From an uncultured Aquimarina sp. (GTDB lineage Bacteria; Bacteroidota; Bacteroidia; Flavobacteriales; Flavobacteriaceae), in assembly GCA_947493035.1 (NCBI GenBank), contig CANLOW010000002.1, positions 464,166-528,165 on the forward strand: DNA of 64,000 nucleotides. Reading direction: 5' to 3'. Each line of letters begins with the position of its first letter. Position 1 is the first letter of the stretch. Positions 8,339 to 16,832 of this stretch are shown here, one piece after another. Made by a program: the position numbers and the translations under genes. The notes under the pieces are model-generated. The model was given only the letters and a program-made list of their open reading frames with translations, did not search any database and had not been told where the DNA came from.

Positions 8339-9511
8339 TTATATGTCTTTAAATTTGGTAAATATGAGGACGGGATTTCCGTAAGGGTTTAGATTATTTT
8401 TTATTTCTTCCGAAATATTTTCTGTGCCTAATAAATTTTCTTCTATTGCTTTAATTATAAACGGTTGTTCTTTCAGTGAAATAAAATATCCATTATTGAA
8501 AAAATTAAACCCTATACCATCATAAATAGTCTTTTTATAATTTTCTATCTCATATGACTCTTTTGAATTCAAATCATATAATCGAACATGTCTTTCTTGA
8601 CTTTGAATGTAGTCATATGCTAAATATGACTCCCCCATTGTAACATTAAAAAAAATCACTAAGTTTTTTTTAATAACTTTTTCACTAAATAAACTAGGGT
8701 CTACTTTACTCTTTCTAATTGTTTTTTTATCTATCCAACTGTTCTCAAAATCAAAATAAAACTGGGGAATACTTAAATCATTTTCAATTTTGTATAGTAG
8801 TGGACTATAAATAGGTAGATAATAGATAGAATCTTTCGATTTAAAAAGATTATTTCGACTGGTAAATACCATATCCAGTGATTTTTTAACTTTAAAAAAT
8901 TTATTTTTTAGCTTGTTATTTTTTAGAGTTACTAATTCAAAAGGAATATCATTTCTAGTACCTCTACCTCTCATAATCACTAATTCTTCTTTACTAATTC
9001 TGGTTACCTCTCTCCCTCCATTGAAAGGAATCTTAGTCATAGTAATAAAATTACCTTCGAAATCATATCTATTAACAATTTTTAAAGTTGAATCAAAAAC
9101 ATCTATACATTTATCTTTTTGATTAATAATAAAATCATCGATCCTTGAATATTCTCCAGGACCTGCTCCTTGTAGATTAATATGTCTTAAAAATTTTCCG
9201 CTATTAATAGCGAATACAAATATTCCTTGATGACCACTGTCATGCACAAAAATGAAATTATCTGAAAACTTTATGTCTTTTATCGAATTCATCTGAGACT
9301 CATTTGTCGTTTCTAGAGGAACTACAAAAGTTTCTTCAATAATATTTTCGCATATTATTTTTGTTGATTTAAATGGGTATATCTTATTTGGCACACTGGA
9401 ATAATCAATTTTATCATTATTACAAGCAACTATGATAAATAACAGAAAAAAAGGTGTGATTTTTTTTTGATCATTAAATTTTATAATGTAATTAACAAAA
9501 TTGTCTATCAT
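8339..9511 (-). CDS. 6-bladed beta-propeller lipoprotein (copy 3 of 3)
   Basis: Product of 390 residues. The N-terminus is longer than in its sisters (MIDNFVNYIIKFNDQKKITP, then FFLLFIIVAC as hydrophobic core and lipobox), and no later Met could serve as start before the lipobox. Family landmarks are GIFVFAINSGKFLRHINLQG, GAGPGEYSRIDDFIIN, FDFENSWIDKK and C-terminal NPYGNPVLIFTKFKDI. It is the first propeller in transcription order and pairs with peptide gene 3, 65 nt upstream. As with the other copies, the fold can be assigned, but the ligand and membrane face cannot. Confidence 0.84.
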   Translation of the reverse strand: MIDNFVNYIIKFNDQKKITPFFLLFIIVACNNDKIDYSSVPNKIYPFKSTKIICENIIEETFVVPLETTNESQMNSIKDIKFSDNFIFVHDSGHQGIFVFAINSGKFLRHINLQGAGPGEYSRIDDFIINQKDKCIDVFDSTLKIVNRYDFEGNFITMTKIPFNGGREVTRISKEELVIMRGRGTRNDIPFELVTLKNNKLKNKFFKVKKSLDMVFTSRNNLFKSKDSIYYLPIYSPLLYKIENDLSIPQFYFDFENSWIDKKTIRKSKVDPSLFSEKVIKKNLVIFFNVTMGESYLAYDYIQSQERHVRLYDLNSKESYEIENYKKTIYDGIGFNFFNNGYFISLKEQPFIIKAIEENLLGTENISEEIKNNLNPYGNPVLIFTKFKDI

Positions 9512-9541
9512 TGTTTGTATATTAACTGCTTATGAAAATAA

Positions 9542-9571
9542 TACTCGAGAGAGTATATACTCTCTCGAGTA
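9542..9571 (-). terminator. Intercistronic hairpin after peptide gene 3
   Basis: A perfect 30-nt palindrome (TACTCGAGAGAGTAT and its complement) lies between peptide gene 3 and propeller gene 3. On the minus strand it is followed by TATTATTTTC, so it is the most terminator-like of the three cassette hairpins. Partial read-through would make more peptide message than propeller message. Confidence 0.65.
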
Positions 9572-9576
9572 AAAAA

Positions 9577-9900
9577 TTAATTACCTGAATTTTGCCACCT
9601 TCCTTCTGTGAAGAATTGTCTTACAAGGCCAGGAACATTTTTAAAATAAACTTCATTTCTTCTGTAACAAACATCTATACCATCAGAGAAACAAAATGTC
9701 GTTATGCTTGATGTATCCCAATTTCCTAATGGATAATAATACCATACATCGTATATCCTCTGAGCATCTACTAATGTTTCAGCATTAGCATCTTGTGTTA
9801 AAGCCACATCAGTAGCATTAGAATCTACATTAGCATTTGTTACTACTGGTGCTAAAGCAAACGCACCTACTAATCCTATTGCGATCAATAATTTTTTCAT
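9577..9900 (-). CDS. Small secreted cysteine peptide with DANAE leader (copy 3)
   Basis: Product of 107 residues. Leader MKKLLIAIGLVGAFALAPVV...VALTQDANAE occupies residues 1-41. The 66-residue tail differs from its sisters but again carries the loop C-FSDGIDV-C (C-x3-G-x3-C) followed by an aromatic Tyr, as in copy 2. The tail is rich in Tyr, Trp and Phe. Within the leader, N-[IV]-D-S is constant in the three copies. Bacteroidota O-glycosylation uses D-S/T motifs, so that site is a candidate, but this is speculation. The gene sits 203 nt after the O-antigen-ligase-like gene, with the same leader block as the other cassettes. Confidence 0.72.
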   Translation of the reverse strand: MKKLLIAIGLVGAFALAPVVTNANVDSNATDVALTQDANAETLVDAQRIYDVWYYYPLGNWDTSSITTFCFSDGIDVCYRRNEVYFKNVPGLVRQFFTEGRWQNSGN

Positions 9901-10103
9901 GATTGTATTTTTTAAAATTTTATTTAATTGAATTTTTATTTTGCAAAAAGAGAAAGGTGACTACTTTTGCATCTAGTCGTCTAGGTTTTCATGAAAGCCT
10001 AGACCAATTGTAAAAAAATACAATCTACCTCTGGGTGTTTTTCTGTTTTGTTATTTCATTAATTATTCAGATTTAATTAGTTAGACATTGTGATATTTTT
10101 CTT
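9901..10103 (-). promoter_or_regulatory. Conserved cassette leader 3
   Basis: These 203 nt between the O-antigen-ligase-like gene and peptide gene 3 match leaders 1 and 2 in length and landmarks: ATTGTA/TACAAT stem at 10007-10024, then CTACCTCT, then ACATTGTGATAT. A second hairpin at 9979-10004 (GTCTAGG...CCTAGAC) is clearest in this copy. It lacks the 22-bp palindrome, since a different gene lies upstream. Confidence 0.55.
9979..10004 (-). promoter_or_regulatory. Leader hairpin GTCTAGG/CCTAGAC
   Basis: An inverted repeat in cassette leader 3 with arms GTCTAGG and CCTAGAC. The inner bases TTTTCATGAAAG can extend pairing with one wobble. Related CTAG-bearing arms sit at the same place in leader 1 (6443-6469), and a CTAT/ATAG pair in leader 2. 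This suggests a conserved RNA stem rather than conserved sequence. Confidence 0.5.
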
Positions 10104-11990
10104 CTAATAAACCCCAGAGGTTTTTTTTAGTATTAATTTTATTTCTTCTTTCATTTTATTTACGGCTTTCGATGATACTTTTACAGGCTTATTCATAATT
10201 TTTTTAGCTTCTTTTCTCGCTTCTGCTATATTGCCAGATTCGACATAACACTTAGTCAATAAATAGTGAGGGTAAAATCGTGATGGTATCATTGATAACG
10301 CATTTTTGTAATAATATTCGGCTTTACTGTATAAGCTTTTTTCCTTGTATAGATCAGCTATAGAAGTTTCTAAACCAGGTGATTTCATATACTTTCTTGC
10401 TTCTAATAAAATTTGAAGCCCATCATTATCTTTTCTAGTTGACTTTGCTACTGCTTTACCATAGGCTAATAAAAAATCTCCATTCTTCATAAAAGCATCT
10501 TTAGCTAACTCATAACTATCCACACTAGGTTTATTCTGCCTCAAATGATCCATTGTATTTGCTAACCCCCACTTCGCATATTTTTCCTTGTAATGTTGCG
10601 TTAACATATAAGACTTATATGAAGAAAAACTAAGGATACATATACCAACTACAAAACCTACTTTACTTAACCCTGAAAAAGTGTAGTGATTCTTTTTTAG
10701 GTTATTGACAACTAAAAAAGGAGATAACTGTATTGAAACATAAACCAAAAGAAATGTGAAAATGATTTTTATCTCTAATATTTGTGAGGGATATGAAAAC
10801 AAACTAAATAAAAAACCACTAATAGCAGCTCCTAAAAACACTATATTCAATTTATTTATTTTAACTAAAAACTTAAATAAAATAAATAATACACAACAAA
10901 AAACAATAAAACCAACGAAACCGTTTTCGTAAAAAACTGACAAAAATTCATTAAAAGAAAACATAGAGTTACTTGCCAATAATTCTTCTTTCAAAGAATG
11001 AGATTGATGAAAATAATTAGCTTGATCTTGCATATAGAATACTTTGAATCGATCATAACCTACACCATATAAAGGGTTATTCTTAATTCTTTCTAACATA
11101 GATTTCCATATTAAAACTCTTCCGTTAGCTGAATCCTTTTTAAATACATAAAGAGCTATCCCACCAAATAAAAAAGTTGTTAAAAAAGCAAAAGATATTA
11201 AGGATTTTTTTTTCTTACTTAAAGATCTAAAATGAAACAACAAGCGGTATTTTGATACAAGAAGTAAACTACTCGAAAATACCATTCCTAAAAACGCTGC
11301 TCTAGAATTAGCCAATAGTATGGCAATTGACATTGTTATAATTGCTAAAAAATTAATAGTGTCAATTATTTTATATAATAAAGTATCTCTCTGAATTTTA
11401 ATAACTGAATTTTGAGTTAATAGATCTTTAAATAAATAAAGCCCCAGTACAAAAGGAAATAATATGCTTAGGTAACCTGCGTAGGGCCCAGGATTAAAGA
11501 AAGAGCCTGTTAGCTTATAATTCAGATTCATCGAAGGAAATACACCTAAAATTTGAAAAACACCATAAATTGATTGTATCAGTCCAACTATAGGCATTAA
11601 AAAAATAATTACAGAGAAAGTTTTATTGAAATTATAGAACCTTAAAATAAAATATAGAACACCTAATAACAACAACTCGAAATAACGAATGGAATGCACA
11701 AAGTCATCTTGAATGAAATACCTATTTAAAGATATAAATCCTAAATATACTATCAATAATACGTCTAATACACTTACTCTTAATTTAATATCATTTGTGA
11801 AAATTCTCCACAAAAGATAGAAACAGGTAATTACTCCCATTAATTGAAGAACAATAGATAAAAAGTAAGCCTTACTAATCACTAAAGCATTAGGAACACT
11901 ATCCAATCTAATAAAAGGTAGTATTATTAGAAGCAGAGAAATAAATAAAACCTGAACTGTCACTAATAAAAGTGAGTCTTTTTTAATCAT
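10104..11990 (-). CDS. O-antigen ligase/polymerase-like membrane protein with C-terminal TPRs
   Basis: Product of 628 residues. About twelve hydrophobic segments span residues 10-460. A large polar loop (about 295-345: GRVLIWKSMLERIKNNPLYGVGYDRF) matches the Wzy_C/O-antigen ligase signature, where the R and G-x-G-x-x-x-F region is typical. Residues about 480-620 form TPR-like helical repeats (SIADLYKEKSLYSKAEYYYKNALSMIPSRFYPHYLLTKCYVESG). This superfamily includes O-antigen polymerases, WaaL ligases and PglL-type protein O-oligosaccharyltransferases. No other polysaccharide gene is nearby, and the gene heads the peptide/propeller cassettes, so peptide modification is a possible role, by inference only. 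Confidence 0.78.
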   Translation of the reverse strand: MIKKDSLLLVTVQVLFISLLLIILPFIRLDSVPNALVISKAYFLSIVLQLMGVITCFYLLWRIFTNDIKLRVSVLDVLLIVYLGFISLNRYFIQDDFVHSIRYFELLLLGVLYFILRFYNFNKTFSVIIFLMPIVGLIQSIYGVFQILGVFPSMNLNYKLTGSFFNPGPYAGYLSILFPFVLGLYLFKDLLTQNSVIKIQRDTLLYKIIDTINFLAIITMSIAILLANSRAAFLGMVFSSSLLLVSKYRLLFHFRSLSKKKKSLISFAFLTTFLFGGIALYVFKKDSANGRVLIWKSMLERIKNNPLYGVGYDRFKVFYMQDQANYFHQSHSLKEELLASNSMFSFNEFLSVFYENGFVGFIVFCCVLFILFKFLVKINKLNIVFLGAAISGFLFSLFSYPSQILEIKIIFTFLLVYVSIQLSPFLVVNNLKKNHYTFSGLSKVGFVVGICILSFSSYKSYMLTQHYKEKYAKWGLANTMDHLRQNKPSVDSYELAKDAFMKNGDFLLAYGKAVAKSTRKDNDGLQILLEARKYMKSPGLETSIADLYKEKSLYSKAEYYYKNALSMIPSRFYPHYLLTKCYVESGNIAEARKEAKKIMNKPVKVSSKAVNKMKEEIKLILKKTSGVY

Positions 11991-12467
11991 TGATAGTTAA
12001 GTTCTTCTTTATTAAATCATCATAAAATGATAATGGGAGATCTTAATAAAGAAATAGTTAGTTGTTTTTGGTTACAATAAACTTAACTACTAATTAATGT
12101 ATTTCAAACATATTAGGTTTATTCTCACAAATACTATTTTAATTAACACATATCATATCAGCTAAACGGACTTTTCAAACCAATAAAAGATATATTTCAA
12201 AATAAAATGCAAGCACCTGATTTTCAATAATGTTTCATAAACGTTTTAATAAAGAAATATTACAAAAAGATCAAAACTTAAAAATATAAAAAAATACTTT
12301 TTTTACTTTATTAAAAAAATCCTTAGCTAAAACATATCGTTGCGAAGAGTTTTAATTTTAATATTAGAGCATTAAATACTATCTATACACAATACCTAAT
12401 AAGCAAAAAACAATAAAGCCCGAGTCTCTCAACTCAGGCTTTATAAAATTATATAATTTGAAATATA
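11991..12467. other. Intergenic region: operon upstream region and acnB terminator
   Basis: These 477 AT-rich bases hold no convincing gene. The left part is upstream of the O-antigen-ligase-like gene. A minus-strand TATGTTTG (12105-12112) fits the Bacteroidota -7 box TAnnTTTG, but its spacing to a possible -33 TTTG (12128-12131) is short, so this is a weak promoter call. The right end holds the acnB terminator. Confidence 0.5.
12415..12442 (-). terminator. acnB transcription terminator
   Basis: The hairpin pairs AAAGCCTGAGT with ACTCGGGCTTT on the minus strand. Its one odd pair is a T-G wobble only when read on that strand. ATTGTTTTTTG follows, giving the U-rich tail expected for termination of acnB. 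Confidence 0.8.
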
Positions 12468-15248
12468 TTAAGCAGTCACTAATTTCTTTTGTGATGGCTT
12501 AAACTTAGTCAATACAATACCATCTACAGCAGCTTCATATTCCTTCATTGTAGGAGTTCTTCCTAAAATAGACGATAATACTACTACTGGTGTAGATGAC
12601 AATAAAGATTCTCCTTTTTTCTCTCCAGAATCTTTTACTACACGACCTTGGAATAAACGTGTTGAAGTCGCCATAACTGTATCTCCTGGCTCAGCTTTCT
12701 CTTGATTACCCATACATAAGTTACACCCTGGACGCTCTAGGTACAATAAGTTTTCATATTTAGTACGTGCTAACCCCTTAGGAGCGCTATCATCAAATAC
12801 AAAACCTGAATACTTCTCTAATACTTCCCAGTCCCCTTCAGCTTTCAACTCATCAACAATATTATATGTCGGAGGAGCAACCACTAATGGAGCTTTAAAT
12901 TCAACTTTACCTTGCTGTGCTTCAACATTCTTTAACATTTGGGCTAAGATTTTCATATCTCCCTTATGTACCATACAAGAACCTACAAATCCAAGATCTA
13001 CCTTTTTAGTTCCACCATAAAAAGATAGTGGACGAATAGTATCATGTGTGTAACGCTTTGAAACATCATCATTATTTACATCTGGATCAGCAATCATAGG
13101 CTCAGCAATTTCATCTAAGTCAATAACTACATCAGCGTAATATTTAGCGTCAGCATCAGGGCGTAAAGCTGATTTTTCACCAGACTTCACTTCATTAATT
13201 CTATTGTTAGCTTTATCTACTAAACCTTGCAGCACTTGCTTCTTATTATCCATACCCTTATCAATCATGATTTGGATACGATCTCTAGCAATCTCTAAAG
13301 ATTCTATTAATGTTTGATCCTCTGAAATACAAATAGAAGCCTTAGCTTTCATTTCAGCAGTCCAATCGGTAAATGTAAATGCTTGATCGGAAGTTAATGT
13401 ACCGATATGTACTTCTATGATTCTACCTTGGAAAACATTTTCACCTGCAAACTGCTTTAACATCTGTTGCTGTGTAGCATGTACTACATCACGGAAGTCC
13501 ATAAAACTTCTCATTTCACCTTTAAAAGTAACTTTAACAGACTGAGGAATTGGCATTGTAGCTTCTCCTGTAGCTAAAGCTAATGCTACAGTACCTGAAT
13601 CAGCACCAAAAGCAACACCTTTAGACATACGTGTATGTGAATCTCCACCAATAATTACATCCCAATCATCAACAGCAAGATCGTTAAGTACTTTGTGAAT
13701 TACATCCGTCATTGGGAAGTAAACTCCTTTAGGGTCACGTCCTGTAATTAATCCGAAGTCATTCATAAACTTCATTAATCTAGGGATATTTGCCTTAGAC
13801 TTATCATCCCATACAGATGCTGTATGACAACCAGATTGGTATGCACCATCAACAATCGGAGAAATCACAGTTGCAGCCATCATTTCTAATTCTTGAGAAG
13901 TCATTAATCCTGTAGTATCCTGAGAACCTACAATATTAACTTCCACACGAACATCTGATCCTGCATGTAATGTTTTTCCTGGTGTATTACCTACTGCATT
14001 TTTATTGAAGATTTTTTCAACAGCTGTCAACCCTTGACCTTCAACAGAAATTTCTTTAGAAGTAGCATATACTTGAGGAACTTCAACTCCTAAAATTTTA
14101 GCAGCAAAAGTTTGCAGTTTTTTACCAAAAACAACAGCATACGATCCTCCTGCTTTTATAAACTCAACCTTTTGCGGAGTTAATGCTGCAGAAATATCTT
14201 TTAACTCTTGATCTCCTTTGTATAACTTCTTTGTTTTTGTATTTATCGTTAATACGGTACCTGTAGCTACAGAGTATTCTTGTTTTAAAACTGGTTCTCC
14301 ATCTTCATCAACAATAGTATTTCCATCAGCATCTTTCTGCTTCACCCAGTTTTTAAGATCTATCCCTATTCCACCTGTTACTCCAACAGTAGTCAAGAAA
14401 ATTGGCGAAATACCATTAGTACCAGCAATAACTGGAGCAATATTGATAAACGGCACGTATGGACTAGACTCTATACCTGTCCAAAGAGCTACGTTATTTA
14501 CTCCTGACATTCTAGAAGACCCAACTCCCATGGTTCCTTTTTCTGCAATCAACATGATACGCTTATCTGGGTGTTGCTCTTTTAAAGCTAACACTTCCTT
14601 TTGCATTTCTTTGTTGTGCTCGAAGATCGACTGCCCATGTAATTCACGATCTGATCTTGAATGCGCATCAGCACCAGGTGACAATAAATCTGTAGAAATA
14701 TCACCTACTCCAGCGATGTATGTAACTATTTCAATTTCTTCGTCTATTTCAGGTAATTCTGTGAAAAATTCTGCTTTAGCATAACTCTCGATAATACCTT
14801 TTGCAATATCACTTCCTGATTTATAAGCCGCTTCTAAACGATCTGTATCAGCTTCATAAAGGAATACTTGTGTCTTTAACACTTTAGCCGCAGCTTCAGC
14901 TATTTCCACATTACTTCCTAAAGCTAAATCTAGTAATACCTCGATAGAAGGCCCTCCCTTCATATGAGATAATAACTCAAAAGCAAATGTTGTAGAAATC
15001 TCCTCTACGATAGATTCACCAAGGATAATCTCCTTTAAAAACTTTGCTTTTACACCAGCTGCACTAGTAGTACCTGGTAAAACATTATAGATAAAAAAGT
15101 TAAGAGACTCTTTTCTGTGTGCATTGTTAGTATCCTTTATCTGTGTGATAATTTCACTTAACAATTCACCACCATCAATAGGTTTTGGATGAAGCCCTTG
15201 TCCTTTTCTGTCTTCTATTTCCTTTAGATAATCATTATATAATGCCAT
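12468..15248 (-). CDS. acnB: Aconitate hydratase B (bifunctional, 2-methylisocitrate dehydratase)
   Basis: TCA-cycle enzyme interconverting citrate and isocitrate in the cytoplasm. AcnB enzymes also dehydrate 2-methylisocitrate. The 926 residues are longer than the E. coli enzyme, as is usual in Bacteroidota. An N-terminal HEAT-like domain (about 1-160) is followed by the swivel domain and the three iron-sulphur core domains. The [4Fe-4S] ligands are visible in SGCHTASVWDD and in the C-terminal ERPGCNLCMGNQ (Cys842 and Cys845). Substrate-binding GGDSHTRMSKG is also present. The gene stands alone with its own terminator and no obvious regulator nearby. The 188-residue frame opposite it is a coding shadow. 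Confidence 0.97.
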   Translation of the reverse strand: MALYNDYLKEIEDRKGQGLHPKPIDGGELLSEIITQIKDTNNAHRKESLNFFIYNVLPGTTSAAGVKAKFLKEIILGESIVEEISTTFAFELLSHMKGGPSIEVLLDLALGSNVEIAEAAAKVLKTQVFLYEADTDRLEAAYKSGSDIAKGIIESYAKAEFFTELPEIDEEIEIVTYIAGVGDISTDLLSPGADAHSRSDRELHGQSIFEHNKEMQKEVLALKEQHPDKRIMLIAEKGTMGVGSSRMSGVNNVALWTGIESSPYVPFINIAPVIAGTNGISPIFLTTVGVTGGIGIDLKNWVKQKDADGNTIVDEDGEPVLKQEYSVATGTVLTINTKTKKLYKGDQELKDISAALTPQKVEFIKAGGSYAVVFGKKLQTFAAKILGVEVPQVYATSKEISVEGQGLTAVEKIFNKNAVGNTPGKTLHAGSDVRVEVNIVGSQDTTGLMTSQELEMMAATVISPIVDGAYQSGCHTASVWDDKSKANIPRLMKFMNDFGLITGRDPKGVYFPMTDVIHKVLNDLAVDDWDVIIGGDSHTRMSKGVAFGADSGTVALALATGEATMPIPQSVKVTFKGEMRSFMDFRDVVHATQQQMLKQFAGENVFQGRIIEVHIGTLTSDQAFTFTDWTAEMKAKASICISEDQTLIESLEIARDRIQIMIDKGMDNKKQVLQGLVDKANNRINEVKSGEKSALRPDADAKYYADVVIDLDEIAEPMIADPDVNNDDVSKRYTHDTIRPLSFYGGTKKVDLGFVGSCMVHKGDMKILAQMLKNVEAQQGKVEFKAPLVVAPPTYNIVDELKAEGDWEVLEKYSGFVFDDSAPKGLARTKYENLLYLERPGCNLCMGNQEKAEPGDTVMATSTRLFQGRVVKDSGEKKGESLLSSTPVVVLSSILGRTPTMKEYEAAVDGIVLTKFKPSQKKLVTA

Positions 15249-15605
15249 AGTTTGTATAGAAATTCTTACTTTTTACTCAATTTTGCTAAAATACTAAATT
15301 TATCCTCTCAGAAATTTGGAATCATTCTAAGTAAGCACTCTTAACTATTTTTTACGAAATCGATATTTTTAAATGTCTTGCTGAAGAAAATGAAAAAAAA
15401 AACTCCATTCTATTGTTAAGATAAAAACTTAAAGCCAAAAAACTATTTTTGTTCTAAGTAATCTACCTCTAAGCAAGCTCACAAGAAATTTTTGCGAAAT
15501 AAAATTTTAATTTCAAAACTAACCTTAAAATATCATACCCTTTGGTGATGTTAATAAAGAAACAGAATGAATTAAATTCAACTATAAAAAATAGACCTAA
15601 ATCAC
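15249..15605. other. Intergenic region with dispersed repeat
   Basis: These 357 nt hold no recognisable gene. The right part carries a 92-bp sequence (15473-15564) that recurs downstream of ackA at 58339-58428. The left part should hold the acnB promoter, but no convincing box is seen. Confidence 0.6.
15473..15564. repeat. Dispersed intergenic repeat, copy 1
   Basis: It shares with 58339-58428 the blocks GCAAGCTCA, GAAATAAAATTTTAATTTC (itself near-palindromic), AATAT.ATACCCTTT and AATAAA.GAAA, in the same order and spacing. Both copies lie between genes. It could be a small mobile repeat or a shared RNA element. Confidence 0.7.
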
Positions 15606-16832
15606 TTACTGAAACTTAATAGCCTTTACAGGGCTTATTTTATTAATTACAAGTGTAGGTAACCACAAAGCAAAAACACATAATAAAAAGGTAGTAAGAT
15701 TTAAAATTAAAATATAATCCCAAGAAATATACATCGGGGCATATTTCACATAATACGTCTTAGGATTCATTGTGATAAATCTAAAATAGTGCTGTCCAAA
15801 AATTATAGACAACCCTATTAAATTACCCCAAAATAATCCTTTCCCAATAATGTAGCTCGCCTGATAAATAAATAATTTACGGATACTTTTATTATTACTT
15901 CCTAATGACTTCAATATACCTATCAATTGAGTACGTTCTAGAATAAGTACTAGTAAAGCAGTTATGATATTTATGGAAGCAACAATAATCATAATTCCGA
16001 TTATACCATAAACATTATAATCGAACAACTGAAGCCATTGAAAAATTTCTCCGTACTTGTCTTTTATCGAAACGGCATCCAATTCAGAAGGAACCTCCTC
16101 ATAGATTCTTGTGGTGTATAGATCAATTTTACTAAAATCATCTATAAAAAACTCTAAAGAACCCACTTCATTAGATTTCCATCTATTTAATTTCTGAATG
16201 TGACTAAGAGCTCCAATAACTAAACCTTTATCAAATTCTTCATAACCCGAATTATAAATACCAACAACCTTAAAGCTTCTAATATTATATTTTCCCGTGT
16301 CTTTTAAGAAATAAGTTATCGCTTTACTTCCTAGTTCAAAATTCAAACTATTGGCTAAACTTTTTGAAATTAAAACCTCATTAATATTCGAATTAAAATC
16401 TGGTAGTTTTCCTTTTATAAGGTAATCATCGAAAGACTTCCAACTATAATCATTTTCAACCCCTTTAAAGATTATACCTTCAAAATTTGTCTCCGTTCGA
16501 ATAACACCATGCTTCTTCCCTACTTTTTGTACATCAGTAATCCATTCTTCCTTCAGTAAACTTTCTAAAAATGGACCTTCACTAGGTATTGGTGCTATAG
16601 AAATTTCACTTTGATTTCCATTAAAGCTTGTTACTTCTATATGTCCACTAAAAAGAGCTATCTTTTCTTGTATCTTGTTCTGCAAACCAAAACCTACAGC
16701 TACACTAACTAACATCATGATCAAACTCATGGCTATAGCTATAATTGCAATTCTAATGATTGGTGCTGAGGCTGTTTTTTTAGTTGTTTTTTCTTTAATT
16801 AGCCGCTGCGCAATAAATAATTCGTAATTCAA
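15606..16832 (-). CDS. LolC/LolE-like ABC transporter permease (FtsX family)
   Basis: Inner-membrane permease of 408 residues, probably part of an ABC exporter such as the lipoprotein-releasing LolCDE system. The N-terminus NYELFIAQRLIKEKTTKKT is typical of flavobacterial LolC/E-like proteins. A first membrane helix (IRIAIIAIAMSLIMMLVSVAVG, about 26-47), a long periplasmic MacB-type domain (about 50-260) and three C-terminal helices of the FtsX fold follow. The start must be TTG (16830-16832), because stops lie directly upstream in frame and no ATG fits. That codon shares one base with the ATG of the divergent gene. No ATPase gene is adjacent, so its partner must be encoded elsewhere. Confidence 0.88.
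   Translation of the reverse strand: MNYELFIAQRLIKEKTTKKTASAPIIRIAIIAIAMSLIMMLVSVAVGFGLQNKIQEKIALFSGHIEVTSFNGNQSEISIAPIPSEGPFLESLLKEEWITDVQKVGKKHGVIRTETNFEGIIFKGVENDYSWKSFDDYLIKGKLPDFNSNINEVLISKSLANSLNFELGSKAITYFLKDTGKYNIRSFKVVGIYNSGYEEFDKGLVIGALSHIQKLNRWKSNEVGSLEFFIDDFSKIDLYTTRIYEEVPSELDAVSIKDKYGEIFQWLQLFDYNVYGIIGIMIIVASINIITALLVLILERTQLIGILKSLGSNNKSIRKLFIYQASYIIGKGLFWGNLIGLSIIFGQHYFRFITMNPKTYYVKYAPMYISWDYILILNLTTFLLCVFALWLPTLVINKISPVKAIKFQ

Noticed and set aside
9936..9969. Plus-strand TTTG ... TACTTTTG, a good Bacteroidota promoter match in cassette leader 3
   Set aside because: No plus-strand gene follows and it is absent from leaders 1 and 2, so it is probably chance, though an antisense transcript cannot be excluded.
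14218..14784. A 188-residue plus-strand frame
   Set aside because: It lies wholly opposite acnB, which is certain, and shows no recognisable domain or start signal; it is a shadow frame.
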